Source: Microbulbifer sp. VAAF005 (GTDB lineage: Bacteria; Pseudomonadota; Gammaproteobacteria; Pseudomonadales; Cellvibrionaceae). Taken from it: a stretch of 64,000 nt of DNA. Shown here in pieces: positions 27,635 to 36,600 of this stretch; position 1 is the first letter of the stretch; the number at the start of each line of letters is the position of its first letter. The position numbers and the translations under genes are program-made. The stretch lies in the NCBI RefSeq assembly GCF_030012985.1, contig NZ_CP120233.1, positions 3,963,001 to 4,027,000 of the forward strand. The letters are read 5' to 3'. The notes beneath the pieces are model-generated. The model saw only the letters and a list, made by a program, of their open reading frames with translations, was not told where the DNA came from and ran no database searches.

Positions 27635-27730
27635 ATGATGAAGAAACTATTATTGTGGCCGCCCATTTACAAGCGCCTGCCGGCCGCATGGCAGGCCGGT
27701 AAGCTGACCAATATATCAATTGGTTTATAA
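27635..27730 (+). pseudogene. Array paralogue, unit 9, truncated after 24 conserved codons
   Basis: The usual spacer (CGGTGTG) and start MMKKLLLWPPIYKRLPAAW are followed by QAGKL and then unrelated AT-rich sequence reading TNISIGL and a stop at 27728-27730. Homology to the other units ends at about 27706. This marks the downstream edge of the amplification, or a deletion/insertion junction. Confidence 0.85.
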
Positions 27731-27775
27731 AATCAAACACCAATCTATTTTTATTCGCCACTAAAATAGGCAGCT

Positions 27776-28312
27776 TTACCCCTGCTCACTAACCGAATTT
27801 GATCGGTGCTGTTTCAGGGATAGCTTTAGCAGAATCCAGGCATGGTAAATACTCCCCAAGAAGTACATCATTATGCCGAGTGCAACAAGAATACCTGCTG
27901 GGATAAAGGCGTCGCTTTGTATGATCAAGCTAGAGAAATACTGGTACTCAAAAATATCGCCCTCATTAGATAGTTGAAAAATAAATAAGAAAAAACAGCT
28001 ATACCAAATATTTGAATTTATTTTTCTAAAATGTTTTTTTTGTAGTTCAGATATGAAAGGTTTGCCGGTTTGTAGGTGTCGTATGCGATAAATAATGCAG
28101 GCTGAGCAAGAGGTGAATAGAAACGCAAGAAAACTTATCGCAAAGAGAGTGTTGGTGTTCTTCATATCCAAGTTGGATAGGTACTGGAGGTCAAGAATGT
28201 CGCCTTCGGTGTACACTTGATAGATAAATAAAGTTAAATATAGATAGCCGATATTCAAGAAAATCTTTTCAAGATGTTCTCTCGCTGGCTTTGAAATGGA
28301 TAAATTTCTCAT
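27776..28312 (-). CDS. Four-helix membrane protein with internal duplication
   Basis: 178 aa, convergent with the array. I do not recognise a family. The two halves repeat each other: NIGYLYLTLFIYQVYTEGDI LDLQYLSNL in the first aligns with NIWYSCFFLFIFQLSNEGDI FEYQYFSSL in the second, each followed by a second hydrophobic helix. Four helices are predicted with acidic GDI loops between the helices of each pair. It may be an immunity or transport-like protein, but nothing in the sequence shows the role. The AT-rich composition differs from the RM genes next to it. Confidence 0.65.
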   Translation of the reverse strand: MRNLSISKPAREHLEKIFLNIGYLYLTLFIYQVYTEGDILDLQYLSNLDMKNTNTLFAISFLAFLFTSCSACIIYRIRHLQTGKPFISELQKKHFRKINSNIWYSCFFLFIFQLSNEGDIFEYQYFSSLIIQSDAFIPAGILVALGIMMYFLGSIYHAWILLKLSLKQHRSNSVSEQG

Positions 28313-28399
28313 TGTTTTACAAATTTCTACTGCGCTGAATTATTAGTTGAAATAATTGTTTTCCCTAAATGCCATAATAACAATGGCCTTAATCGTTGC

Positions 28400-29341
28400 T
28401 TATTCTTCGCTGGTGGCTTGCCAATCGGAAAGGCGCAGGTCGCCGGTTTGGTAGAAGTGGCGGATACTTTTGATATAGGCGAGGAAGTCTTTATTCTCTG
28501 CCGCGAGGCGGTTGGCGATATCCCAGTCGATGGCGGCGCGTTCGCGGGAGGGGATCAGGATTTGGCTTTCCGTCGGGTTTTCGGCATCCAGCAACATTAA
28601 GCCGATACCGTGGGCGGCGCAGAGCAGGCGCAGTTCCTTTAGGGTGTCGCTGCCCTCAATTTCGGCGGCGACCAGGTAGCCCAGGTTGGCCCAGGAGGAG
28701 TTGGACAGGGCCTGGAAGAAGCACTCGCGGCTATTGGAACGGTTCAGCCGGCATTTGACTTCGAAGGACCAGAGGCGGGTGCGCTGGTCGGCGTATTGGC
28801 TGGCACAGGCGAGGATTTCTGTGTTCCAGCCGTCGGTGAGATTCTCCAGGGCGACAATATCCGGGTAGAGCCAGCGGTTGCCGTTGGGGCCTTTGTTATT
28901 GGAGCTGCGCTTTTCGTCGATACGCTTGCTGAGCAAGCTTAACTCCGCATAGAGGTATTCACCGAGCAGTGGATAGAGCTGGGCCTCGCTGGGCTTTTTA
29001 CTCGGGGGAGGACTTTTAGTGGCGCTTGCCGGTGCGGATTCCGCGCGGGCGATTTCCTCGGTGGCGCTGGCCTCGCTGTAATAGAATTTGCGCGGCCGGG
29101 TTTCCAGGGTTTTTATCTGTGGGTGGATTTTTTGCAGGCGCGGGCGCGAGGCTGCAATCTCGGCGACGATCTGCTGGAGCAGCTCGCTTTGATTATTGAG
29201 GAAACTGCTGCGGGCCAGTTTGTCCGCGCAGGCTTCGGGGTGGAATTGCAGGATTTTTTCCGCGATCTGGCGGGCGCTCAGTGGTTGCTCGCGGTGTTCG
29301 CGCAGTATCTCAAACACGCTTTCGCGCAGTTTTAAGGCCAT
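28400..29341 (-). CDS. COG2958-like protein of the type I RM locus
   Basis: 313 aa, ATG at 29341 with AAGGA upstream. The N-terminus (residues ~1-80, SVFEILREHREQPLSARQIA) looks like a HARE/winged-helix DNA-associated domain. The C-terminal half (LYPDIVALENL, RLWSFEVKCRLNRSNSRECF, ANLGYLVAAEIEG) has a D-x(n)-E-x-K arrangement like a PD-(D/E)xK nuclease-type fold: D in PDIVALE, E-V-K in SFEVK. Genes of this kind often accompany hsd operons. It follows hsdS by 60 bp on the same strand and may be an additional restriction or specificity component. Confidence 0.75.
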   Translation of the reverse strand: MALKLRESVFEILREHREQPLSARQIAEKILQFHPEACADKLARSSFLNNQSELLQQIVAEIAASRPRLQKIHPQIKTLETRPRKFYYSEASATEEIARAESAPASATKSPPPSKKPSEAQLYPLLGEYLYAELSLLSKRIDEKRSSNNKGPNGNRWLYPDIVALENLTDGWNTEILACASQYADQRTRLWSFEVKCRLNRSNSRECFFQALSNSSWANLGYLVAAEIEGSDTLKELRLLCAAHGIGLMLLDAENPTESQILIPSRERAAIDWDIANRLAAENKDFLAYIKSIRHFYQTGDLRLSDWQATSEE

Positions 29342-29401
29342 AATTCTTCCTTGTGGCGTGCCCGGCAGGGGGCTGCCGGGGATATTTTTATTTCTTGCCG
29401 A

Positions 29402-30769
29402 TTAGGCGGCTGTGGTTTTGCGGCGCTTGCGCGGAGCCGCTTTGGTGGCGGCGCGCTCGGCTTGGATTCGTTCCAGCAGGGCGGCGGCGCTGTTGTCGCC
29501 ACTAATCAGGTCAGGATTGTCGCGGCGCCACTGCTCGGTCAGCTCGCCCCTAAACGCCTTGGCCAGAATCGATTGGCTAAGCTGCTCCACCTTGGCCAGG
29601 GCGCTATTCACCTGCTGTTCGATTTTATCGGCGTAGGCGAAGAGGTGTTCTACTTGATGTACTACTTCTAACTGCTGTTGATAAGGCGGAAAGTTAAAGC
29701 TTAGCGATTTTAGTATCTTCAGGTTAATGCGAGGACGTGTTACTCCCTGAACCTGCTGCTTTATCTGTGTATATGAGCTAGAGCTAGCTAGAATATAAGC
29801 CAAGTAAGAGGAGTTTACCTTTTCACTATTTGGCCGCAGACAAAAACAGTCTGCTTTATTTATATACAGGTCGTTCTCAATATTGAAAACACAAACTCTT
29901 ACTTCCTCATCAACGAAAGAAGAAAATAAGACATCTCCAACATTTAGCTTATTTTTAGTGAGAGTTTTGAACTTTTCTTCACTGATAAATGTCTTTTTTG
30001 AATCGTCAAAGCTGAGATTACCTATATTTTCTAGCCTAGCAACTCTCACCCCGTCATCAGTGTAATCGGCAGTTTTGAGCTTTGAGCCAAATGGACCATC
30101 GAATGCTGAAAGGCATACTTCACCAATCGTTTTAACTTCAGCAGCCCAGTTTTTTGTCAGGCTCCCACTAACCGCCGCTGCCAATACCGCTTGGCGAAAG
30201 CGTTTTAGGATCTGCGGGATGCGTTGCAGGCGGGCTTTGCTGCTCTCCACCTGCACCAGTAAGCGATCGAGTTTTCCGGTGATTACTTTTTGTTCGGCTA
30301 ATGGGGCAAGTGGAAGTTGTAAATTTTCTAATTTTGGAATTTCAATACTATTAACTGTTGTTCCAGATTTAGAACAATTTGAAAGTATGACTTGGGAAAA
30401 TGCACGAAGTGTATACGCTAAGTAACTTCCATGTATATGTTCGTGAGGCTCTATAACTTTTAGGTCCTGATTGACTGTAAGCTCGATGTTACTCACCGCA
30501 ATAGGAAAAGAATGTTTAAGTATTCCACTTCGAACTACGAATAAAATACTGTTTTTGGGGTATAATTTCCCCCCTTCACTTAGAGCAAGACTGCTAATTT
30601 TATCAAAAGTATCGTTTAGAATAGCTACCTTCATATCTTTTGGGGATGCCCAAAAAATATCTCCATCATTCCAATATAATGGGTTTGATTTTGCAGGAGT
30701 CTTTCCACCTTGGAGCTGGGTGACTTCTTTTAAAGTGAAACTGATCCAGCTGATAGGAGCTTGACTCAT
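29402..30769 (-). CDS. hsdS: Type I restriction-modification specificity subunit HsdS
   Basis: 455 aa with two target recognition domains. The first runs from WISFTLKEVTQLQGGKTPAK to LPLAPLAEQKVITGKLDRLL, the second from IGEVCLSAFDGPFGSKLKTA to FPPYQQQLEVVHQVEHLFAY; each is followed by a helical conserved region (RIPQILKRFRQAVLAAAVSG and KVEQLSQSILAKAFRGELT), the spacer helices that set the gap between half-sites. The target sequence cannot be read. The start overlaps the hsdM stop (ATGA). The second helical region is followed by a basic tail RKRRKTT. The DNA of the recognition domains is noticeably more AT-rich than its flanks, as usual for exchanged domains. Confidence 0.95.
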   Translation of the reverse strand: MSQAPISWISFTLKEVTQLQGGKTPAKSNPLYWNDGDIFWASPKDMKVAILNDTFDKISSLALSEGGKLYPKNSILFVVRSGILKHSFPIAVSNIELTVNQDLKVIEPHEHIHGSYLAYTLRAFSQVILSNCSKSGTTVNSIEIPKLENLQLPLAPLAEQKVITGKLDRLLVQVESSKARLQRIPQILKRFRQAVLAAAVSGSLTKNWAAEVKTIGEVCLSAFDGPFGSKLKTADYTDDGVRVARLENIGNLSFDDSKKTFISEEKFKTLTKNKLNVGDVLFSSFVDEEVRVCVFNIENDLYINKADCFCLRPNSEKVNSSYLAYILASSSSYTQIKQQVQGVTRPRINLKILKSLSFNFPPYQQQLEVVHQVEHLFAYADKIEQQVNSALAKVEQLSQSILAKAFRGELTEQWRRDNPDLISGDNSAAALLERIQAERAATKAAPRKRRKTTAA

Positions 30770-32370
30770 TGTTTTGCCTCGTTGGTTATTTGAGACAATA
30801 GTGAGTGTTGATTATTTGCTTCTTCCCCTGCCCCCAACTCCCGCATTAACCCGTCCAATTCCCCCAAGGCCTGCACCAGCTCCCCCATAGCCTCACCAGC
30901 CAACTCCGCCGGCTCCGGCAGCGCACTGGCATCGACACTGTCGGCATCTTTTAGCCAGCTAATATCCAGGGAATCGCCTTTTTGCTCGGCGATCCAGTCG
31001 CGGGAGAAGCGGCGCCAGCGGCTGTTTTCTATGGTCTGTTCGGCACCCTTATCACTCCCATTACTTTCAGCACAGAAAGACCAGTCGCCCTCGCTGCGTT
31101 TGCTGGTGCCATCGGGCTTTTTGCCGTAGCACTTTTCAAACGGTTTTAAGTGTTCCTCTTTAAACGGATTGCGCTTGCCGAAGCTGGGCATATTGGTGCG
31201 GAGGTCGTAGACCCAGGTATGTTGGGTGCAGTTTTCCTCCTGGTAGGGGTCTTTGGCGGAACCCTTGTTAAAAAACAGCACATTGGTTTTCACCCCGGCG
31301 GCATAAAAGATGCCGGTGGGCAGGCGCAAAATGGTGTGCAGGTTGCACTTGTGCATCAGGTCGCGGCGGATTTCGGTGCCCACGCCCGCTTCAAACAGGA
31401 CGTTATCCGGCAGTACCACGGCGGCGCAGCCGCCGGGCTTGAGGGTGCGGTAAATATGCTGCACAAAGGCCAGCTGCTTGTTGCTGGTTTTATAGGTGAG
31501 GTCGTCGCGGCTGATACTGGCTTCGCCGCCCTTGGCGGTGCCAAACGGCGGGTTGGCCAGCACGATATCCACCGGCTCCAGGCTGGCGCCGGCCTGGCCG
31601 AGGGCATTGCCCAGGTGCACCACGCCTTCGGCATCGCCCTCCATGCCGTGCAGCAGGCAGTTCATCAGGGCCAGGCGGCGGGTACTGGGGACCAGCTCGA
31701 TGCCAATAAACGCCTTGTTTTTCTGGAAGTGCTGGGCCTTGGCATCCAGGTCGAAGAGGTCGTCGGTGTGGTCTTTGATATAGCGGTCGGCGGCAATCAA
31801 AAAGCCGCCGGTGCCGGCGGCGGGGTCCTGGATCACTTCGCCGGCCTCGGGTTTGACACAGCGCACCATGGCGTCGATTAGGACGCGGGGGGTGAAGTAC
31901 TGGCCGGCGCCGGATTTGGTCTCGGTGGCGTTCTTCTGCAACAGGCCCTCGTAGAGGTCGCCGAGGCCGTCTTTCTGCGCGCTGAACCAGTCGATCTGGT
32001 CGAGGGATTTGATCATCTGCTCCAGGTGGCGGGGCTCGCGCAGACGGGTCTGGGCATCGGCGTAAATGGCGCTGATCAGCGGGTCCTCGTGGGCGATATC
32101 GCCGCTGGCGTGGCGTCCGGTGGACAGGGCGAGCAGTATGCGCTTGTAGTCGTTCAACAGGTTGATACCGGACTGGCGGTTGAGATCGGTCCAGCGGCAG
32201 CCTTCCGGCAGCGGGTGCTCCTTGAGGGCGCCGCTCTCGGTGTTCTCGTGCACCATCTTGATAAACAGCAGCAGCACCAGTTCGGTGACATAGTCGGAGT
32301 AGTTGATACCGTCGTCACGCAGTACGTCGCAGAGGTTCCAGAGTTTCTGCACGATATGGTTGTTGGTCAT
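30766..32370 (-). CDS. hsdM: Type I restriction-modification methyltransferase subunit HsdM
   Basis: 534 aa N6-adenine methyltransferase. HsdM N-terminal helical domain at ~1-140, SAM-binding motif DPAAGTGGF at 182-190 and catalytic NPPF at 273-276 followed by GTAKGG. It modifies the sites recognised by HsdS and is also part of the restriction complex. Its ATG lies within the end of the fic gene (56-bp overlap), and its stop overlaps hsdS, so fic, hsdM and hsdS should be on one transcript. Confidence 0.97.
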   Translation of the reverse strand: MTNNHIVQKLWNLCDVLRDDGINYSDYVTELVLLLFIKMVHENTESGALKEHPLPEGCRWTDLNRQSGINLLNDYKRILLALSTGRHASGDIAHEDPLISAIYADAQTRLREPRHLEQMIKSLDQIDWFSAQKDGLGDLYEGLLQKNATETKSGAGQYFTPRVLIDAMVRCVKPEAGEVIQDPAAGTGGFLIAADRYIKDHTDDLFDLDAKAQHFQKNKAFIGIELVPSTRRLALMNCLLHGMEGDAEGVVHLGNALGQAGASLEPVDIVLANPPFGTAKGGEASISRDDLTYKTSNKQLAFVQHIYRTLKPGGCAAVVLPDNVLFEAGVGTEIRRDLMHKCNLHTILRLPTGIFYAAGVKTNVLFFNKGSAKDPYQEENCTQHTWVYDLRTNMPSFGKRNPFKEEHLKPFEKCYGKKPDGTSKRSEGDWSFCAESNGSDKGAEQTIENSRWRRFSRDWIAEQKGDSLDISWLKDADSVDASALPEPAELAGEAMGELVQALGELDGLMRELGAGEEANNQHSLLSQITNEAKQ

Positions 32371-33499
32371 GGCTTTTAAACTTCCTGTTGGCGGGGAGCG
32401 GGGCTCCCTGGCAAATATCGAGTAGTTGGGGAAAGGCGTAAATGGTGGGCGTGCGGCCCTGGCCCTGACGCAATATGGTCAGGGGCCCCTGTGTTTGGCT
32501 GAGTTGGCGCAGCAACCCCTGCAGGGTCTGTTTGTTGATTTGGTTGCGCCGGGCAAAATCGGCGGCATTAAAAATGGGCTGGTCGAAGATGCCGTCTAAT
32601 AACTGCGGGCTGTGCTGGGTGTGGGTAATCTCGCGAATCTGGTTTTTGGTGGTCTCGTACAGGGCCATAATGCGCCGTACCTGCAATAGGTTGGTATGGG
32701 CCTGTTGGGTAATGGCCTCCAGGAAAAACTGAATCCAGCCGCTCCAGTCGTTGTGGCGGGAGATATTGGCGAGCCGCTGGTAATACTCTTCGCGGTGGGA
32801 TTCCAGGTAGGCGGAGAGGTAAAACATGGGGCTCGATAGCCGCTGGCGGGCGTAGAGAAATAGGGGAATCAGCAGGCGGCCAATCCGTCCATTGCCATCT
32901 TTAAACGGATGCAGCAGTTCAAATTGGGCGTGCACTATGGCGGTTTGCGCCAGTACATCGAAGTCTTGTTGTTGCAGGTATTCCTGCCAGTGTTGCAGGT
33001 GGTCCGCTAACTGTAACGGGTTGGGGGGCACAAAGGTGGCCTGCTCCAGGGTACAGCCGGCATGGCCAATCCAGTTTTGATCCCTGCGGAAGTGCCCGGG
33101 GGATTTGTCCTGCCCGCGCACATTGTCGAGCAGGATTTCGTGCAACTGGCGCAGCAGACTCAAGCTGATCGGGCGCCCAGCCTGTAGGTGTTGCTGGGAT
33201 AACAGCAGGGCTTTGCGGTAGTTGCGGACTTCATGAATATCGGCACTTTTACGCCCTTCAAAGTGCTGCCCGGCCTCTTGCTCCAATACTTCTTCCACCG
33301 TCGCCTGGGTGCCCTCAATCTTTGAGGACAATACGGCCTCCTGCTGGGTCAGGGGCGATAGCATCACGGCGGGATTGATAATGCCCTGAAGCAGGCCGCT
33401 GTATTCGGCGAGCTTGGCGTTTGCCTCACCTACCGGGGTAATCAGGCGTGCGTAATCCAGTTGCTTCAGGGGCAGGGCGTCGGGCGTGTAGGGATTCAT
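32315..33499 (-). CDS. Fic family AMPylase-like protein inside the RM locus
   Basis: 394 aa from the ATG at 33499; a GTG 11 codons upstream is also open, and neither has a strong ribosome site. The core Fic motif HPFKDGNGRIGR at ~197-208 is complete, including the catalytic histidine. An N-terminal inhibitory-helix motif SSKIEG (S-x-x-x-E-G type) at ~58-63 marks a self-inhibited class II Fic protein. After the Fic fold comes a winged-helix-like part (FARRNQINKQTLQGLLRQLS) that may bind DNA. Fic proteins transfer AMP to hydroxyl side chains. Being between hsdR and hsdM suggests regulation of the RM system. A pair of palindromes lies just upstream. Confidence 0.9.
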   Translation of the reverse strand: MNPYTPDALPLKQLDYARLITPVGEANAKLAEYSGLLQGIINPAVMLSPLTQQEAVLSSKIEGTQATVEEVLEQEAGQHFEGRKSADIHEVRNYRKALLLSQQHLQAGRPISLSLLRQLHEILLDNVRGQDKSPGHFRRDQNWIGHAGCTLEQATFVPPNPLQLADHLQHWQEYLQQQDFDVLAQTAIVHAQFELLHPFKDGNGRIGRLLIPLFLYARQRLSSPMFYLSAYLESHREEYYQRLANISRHNDWSGWIQFFLEAITQQAHTNLLQVRRIMALYETTKNQIREITHTQHSPQLLDGIFDQPIFNAADFARRNQINKQTLQGLLRQLSQTQGPLTILRQGQGRTPTIYAFPQLLDICQGAPLPANRKFKSHDQQPYRAETLEPLRRTA

Positions 33500-33587
33500 G
33501 GGTGTATGGCTACTTGACGTGTATTTTTCCACTGTGTTCAGGCACTACAGGCCCCGTGGCACTATACCAATGGCCCTATTCGTTGTG

Positions 33588-33681
33588 TATCAAATGCTGG
33601 CAAATTTGATATGAGAGGGGGCTTGTGTGGGGTGTCTCATACACAAACCCTCTTGCGTATCAAAAATCTGGAAATTTAATA
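33588..33681. promoter_or_regulatory. Two related palindromes, candidate operator upstream of fic
   Basis: In the 197-bp gap between hsdR and fic: TATCAAAT-N8-ATTTGATA (33588-33611, perfect 8-bp arms) and TATCAAAA-N8-ATTTAATA (33658-33681, imperfect), starting exactly 70 bp apart, about seven helical turns. Both contain CTGG in the spacer. They lie upstream of fic-hsdM-hsdS, the usual place for an operator. The winged-helix part of Fic is a candidate binder; that is inference. Confidence 0.55.
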
Positions 33682-33696
33682 CATAATTGGGGTGGC

Positions 33697-36600
33697 TTAT
33701 GCTGGCACCGGCTTGGGGGTTGCCCAGACGGCCATATTCAGCTCCTCTAATACCGTGTCGAGCTGGTCGTCCAGCACCTTGTCCAGCTGGCGGGCGCCGC
33801 CCTGGAAGGCGGGCAGTTTGTCAATGGTGTCGCGGTCGATAATCACCTCGTGGGTCAGCTGTTTGGCCAGGCGCTCCAGCCAGCGGCGCTGGGCGGTTTT
33901 CCAGGGGTGGCGGGCGTAGATTTTCTCCATGGCCGCCGCCACGCGCTGGGCAAAGGGCACCAGGGCTTCCCCCAGGGCGGCGCGGCGGATATGGCCGATA
34001 ATACTGGCGGCGATATCCCGGTTGGTCTGGCTGCGCACGGCGGCCTGTAATTTGGCCTCGGTGTAGCCGTGGCTATCCAGCAGCAGCTTGATCTCCTTGA
34101 GTTGGGCACGGGTGAGGTCGCGGGGGCGCTTGGCGACCACGGTGATGGCGGCGGACTCGTTAATCTGCTCGCCAATAAAACGGGTGAAGCTGTCGAGGTA
34201 GACTTCGGGCTTGCTGTGCTCGCCGTAGCCCTGGCTGCGTTCGAGGACTTCATCTGCGTGTGTGGAGATCACCGGATGGCGCTCGCTGCCGAGCAGGGCT
34301 TTCACTTCGGCCAGCTGATGCAGCAGGCCGCCGTGCTGGTTGAGAAATTCGGCGGCTTTGTGTGGGCCGAGGCCGTGCAGGTGGCTGTGCAGGGATTTGG
34401 CGGGGACACCCCAGCTCTGTTCCAATTCATTGAGCTTTTCCCGCAGGGCCGGGCGCTTCTCTGCGCTGTTCTCCGCTTTGCGCAATACCCGCATGAGTTT
34501 TTGGCTGAGCTGGCTCAGGACCACATCGGCCTGGCTGTCCATGCCCGGTTCGCCGGGGCTCTGTAGGGCGCGCTGCAGTTGCTCTGGGTCGGTGAGTTCG
34601 CCGGCCAACTGCTCCAGGGTGATATTGGGGTCTTTGACCAGGGGTTTCATGGTGTTGACGTTTTGCAGCGCTGCGTAAATATCTACGGGGTCGTAGATGC
34701 GAAAGACGGTTTTGCCGATTTCATCGCAGCGGCGGGTGGCGCGGCCGATCATCTGTTCGTAGAGAATGCGCGAGCGCACCCGGCGCATAAAGACCAGGTT
34801 GCAGATTTTGGGTACGTCGATGCCGGTGCTGAGCAGGTCGACGGTGATGGCGATATTGGGGTAGCGCTCGTTTTTATACTGGCGAATTAACTGTTTGACG
34901 CTGGGACTTTGCCCGGTAATTTTGGCCACGGCGGCCTGGTTGTAGTCGTCGCCGCAATAGTCGCCAAAAGCTTGGTCCAGCAAGCTTTTGACTCTGTCGG
35001 CGTGGCTGTCAGTGGTACAGAAAATCAGGGTTTTCTCCCCGCCGAGCGGGTCCAGCTCCTGCGCCAGTTGCTCGCAGATCACCCGGTCAAAGTTTTCGTT
35101 AATCACGCGGCGGTTAAAGGCGTCCACGTCGAAGTGCAGTTCGTCTTCCAGTTCGGCGCTGTCTATTTCACCGGTTTGGGTGTCCACCGTTTCCACGGTG
35201 CTGCCGGGCGCAAAGGTGATGCCGTTTTTACTGAGCAGGGTTTGGTAGCGAATGGGGGGCTCGTGGTCGATCAGCCAGTCATCGGCAACAGCCTCGCGGT
35301 AGGAGTAGGTGTATACCGGCTTGCCGAAAATTTCGCTGGTGTGTTTGGCGGGAGTGGCGGTGAGGCCTACTTTCACCGCGTCAAAATAGTCCAGCACGCG
35401 GCGGTAGCTGGATAGATATTGGCTGGCATCGCGGGTGGCCAGTTCGCCTTCAGTCATCTCCTGGTCGAGGGTGTAGCCTCGGTGGGCTTCGTCCACGATC
35501 AGGCAGTCGTAGTGATCTACGGTGGGGGGCGTTTCACTGGCGAACAGGCGGCTCACCATGGCCTGCACGGTGGCGACCTGGATGCGGGTTTCCGCCTCGA
35601 CGGCCATATCACCCAGCTCGGCCAGGTTATAAATTTTGGAGATGGGGTGGTTCTGCTCCAGCGGCGCTTCCTTAAAGGCATCCTGGGCCTGCTCGCCCAG
35701 AGCGGTGCGGTCCACTAAAAACAGGATGCGGTTAAAGCGTTCGGCTTTGAGCAGGCGGTACATCAGGCCGATCACGGTGCGGGTTTTGCCGGTGCCGGTG
35801 GCCATGGCCAACAGGGCGCGGCGTTGGCCGGAAGTTATCGCAGCTTCTGCGGCGAGAATGGCTTTTTCCTGGTAATCGCGCAGTTTGAGGTAGCCAAAAG
35901 GTTCCCGCTTGAGTTGATCTTCGGCGTCCTGTTTGCTGCGCTGGAGTCGATCGAGCAGGCCCTGGGGGCTGTGGAAATTGGGCAGGGCGTGGGCGCGATT
36001 TCTGGGGCTGCGTACATCCCGAAACCAGATACCGGACAATTCCTGTATCTGTGGCAGGTAGGGGCGCCCATTGCCGGAGTAGACAAACGGTACTAAATAG
36101 TGGCCGCTGTGGTTGTCTGGCCAAGCAATGGTGCGCCCGGCAAACTCCCAGGCACTGGTGAGCGGCGCTTGTATAACGATATTGCGGCTGTAACCTTCGG
36201 CCTGGGGAATCTTGCCGGCAACATTTTTATTTTTCCGCTTTGCTTCCACTACCGCGATGGGCATCAGGCCGACAAACAGCACATAGTCTGCACGCCCTTT
36301 GTTAGTCGGCCATTCGGCGATGGCCCTATTGATACCTTTCTCTGGGCGTGCGCCTTTGGCGTATCTGAGTTCCTCTGTATCTACCTCCCAGCCGGCATCG
36401 GTGAGTTGTCGGTCGATCAGGATGCGGGTGAGATCTTCGTCGAGATCGAGGTCGAGCTTTACCGCCCTGGTTTTGCGCACGGCTTCTTTGCGCTGGCCGA
36501 CCCTCTCTTTGGCCTCGCTTGCAGTCAGCTGTTTTTGCAACGCCTGGATTTTGTCTTCGTAGCCGCGCTTGGTCTCTTGCAGGGCCTGTTCGTGAGCGGC

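Larger units (their letters stand above)
20796..27730 (+). repeat. Tandem gene array: eight ~855-bp units plus a truncated ninth
   Basis: Units start at 20796, 21646, 22505, 23358, 24220, 25074, 25927, 26777 and 27635. Each encodes one ~272-aa protein and ends in a nearly constant spacer of about 30-45 bp. N-terminal ~75 and C-terminal ~60 codons are almost invariant; three internal blocks occur in alternative versions that are shuffled between units, showing gene conversion or unequal crossing-over. All units point the same way. Three units (2, 5, 8) carry a single-base loss at the same C-run and unit 2 has a second one. Confidence 0.95.

Noticed and set aside
20796..27730. CRISPR array
   Set aside because: Repeats are ~855-bp coding units with 30-45 bp constant spacers, not short repeats with unique spacers.
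31150..31881. Forward frame of ~240 codons opposite hsdM (and similar frames opposite hsdR)
   Set aside because: Mirror frames in GC-rich coding DNA; glycine/valine-rich without ribosome sites, while the opposite strand encodes conserved HsdM/HsdR motifs.
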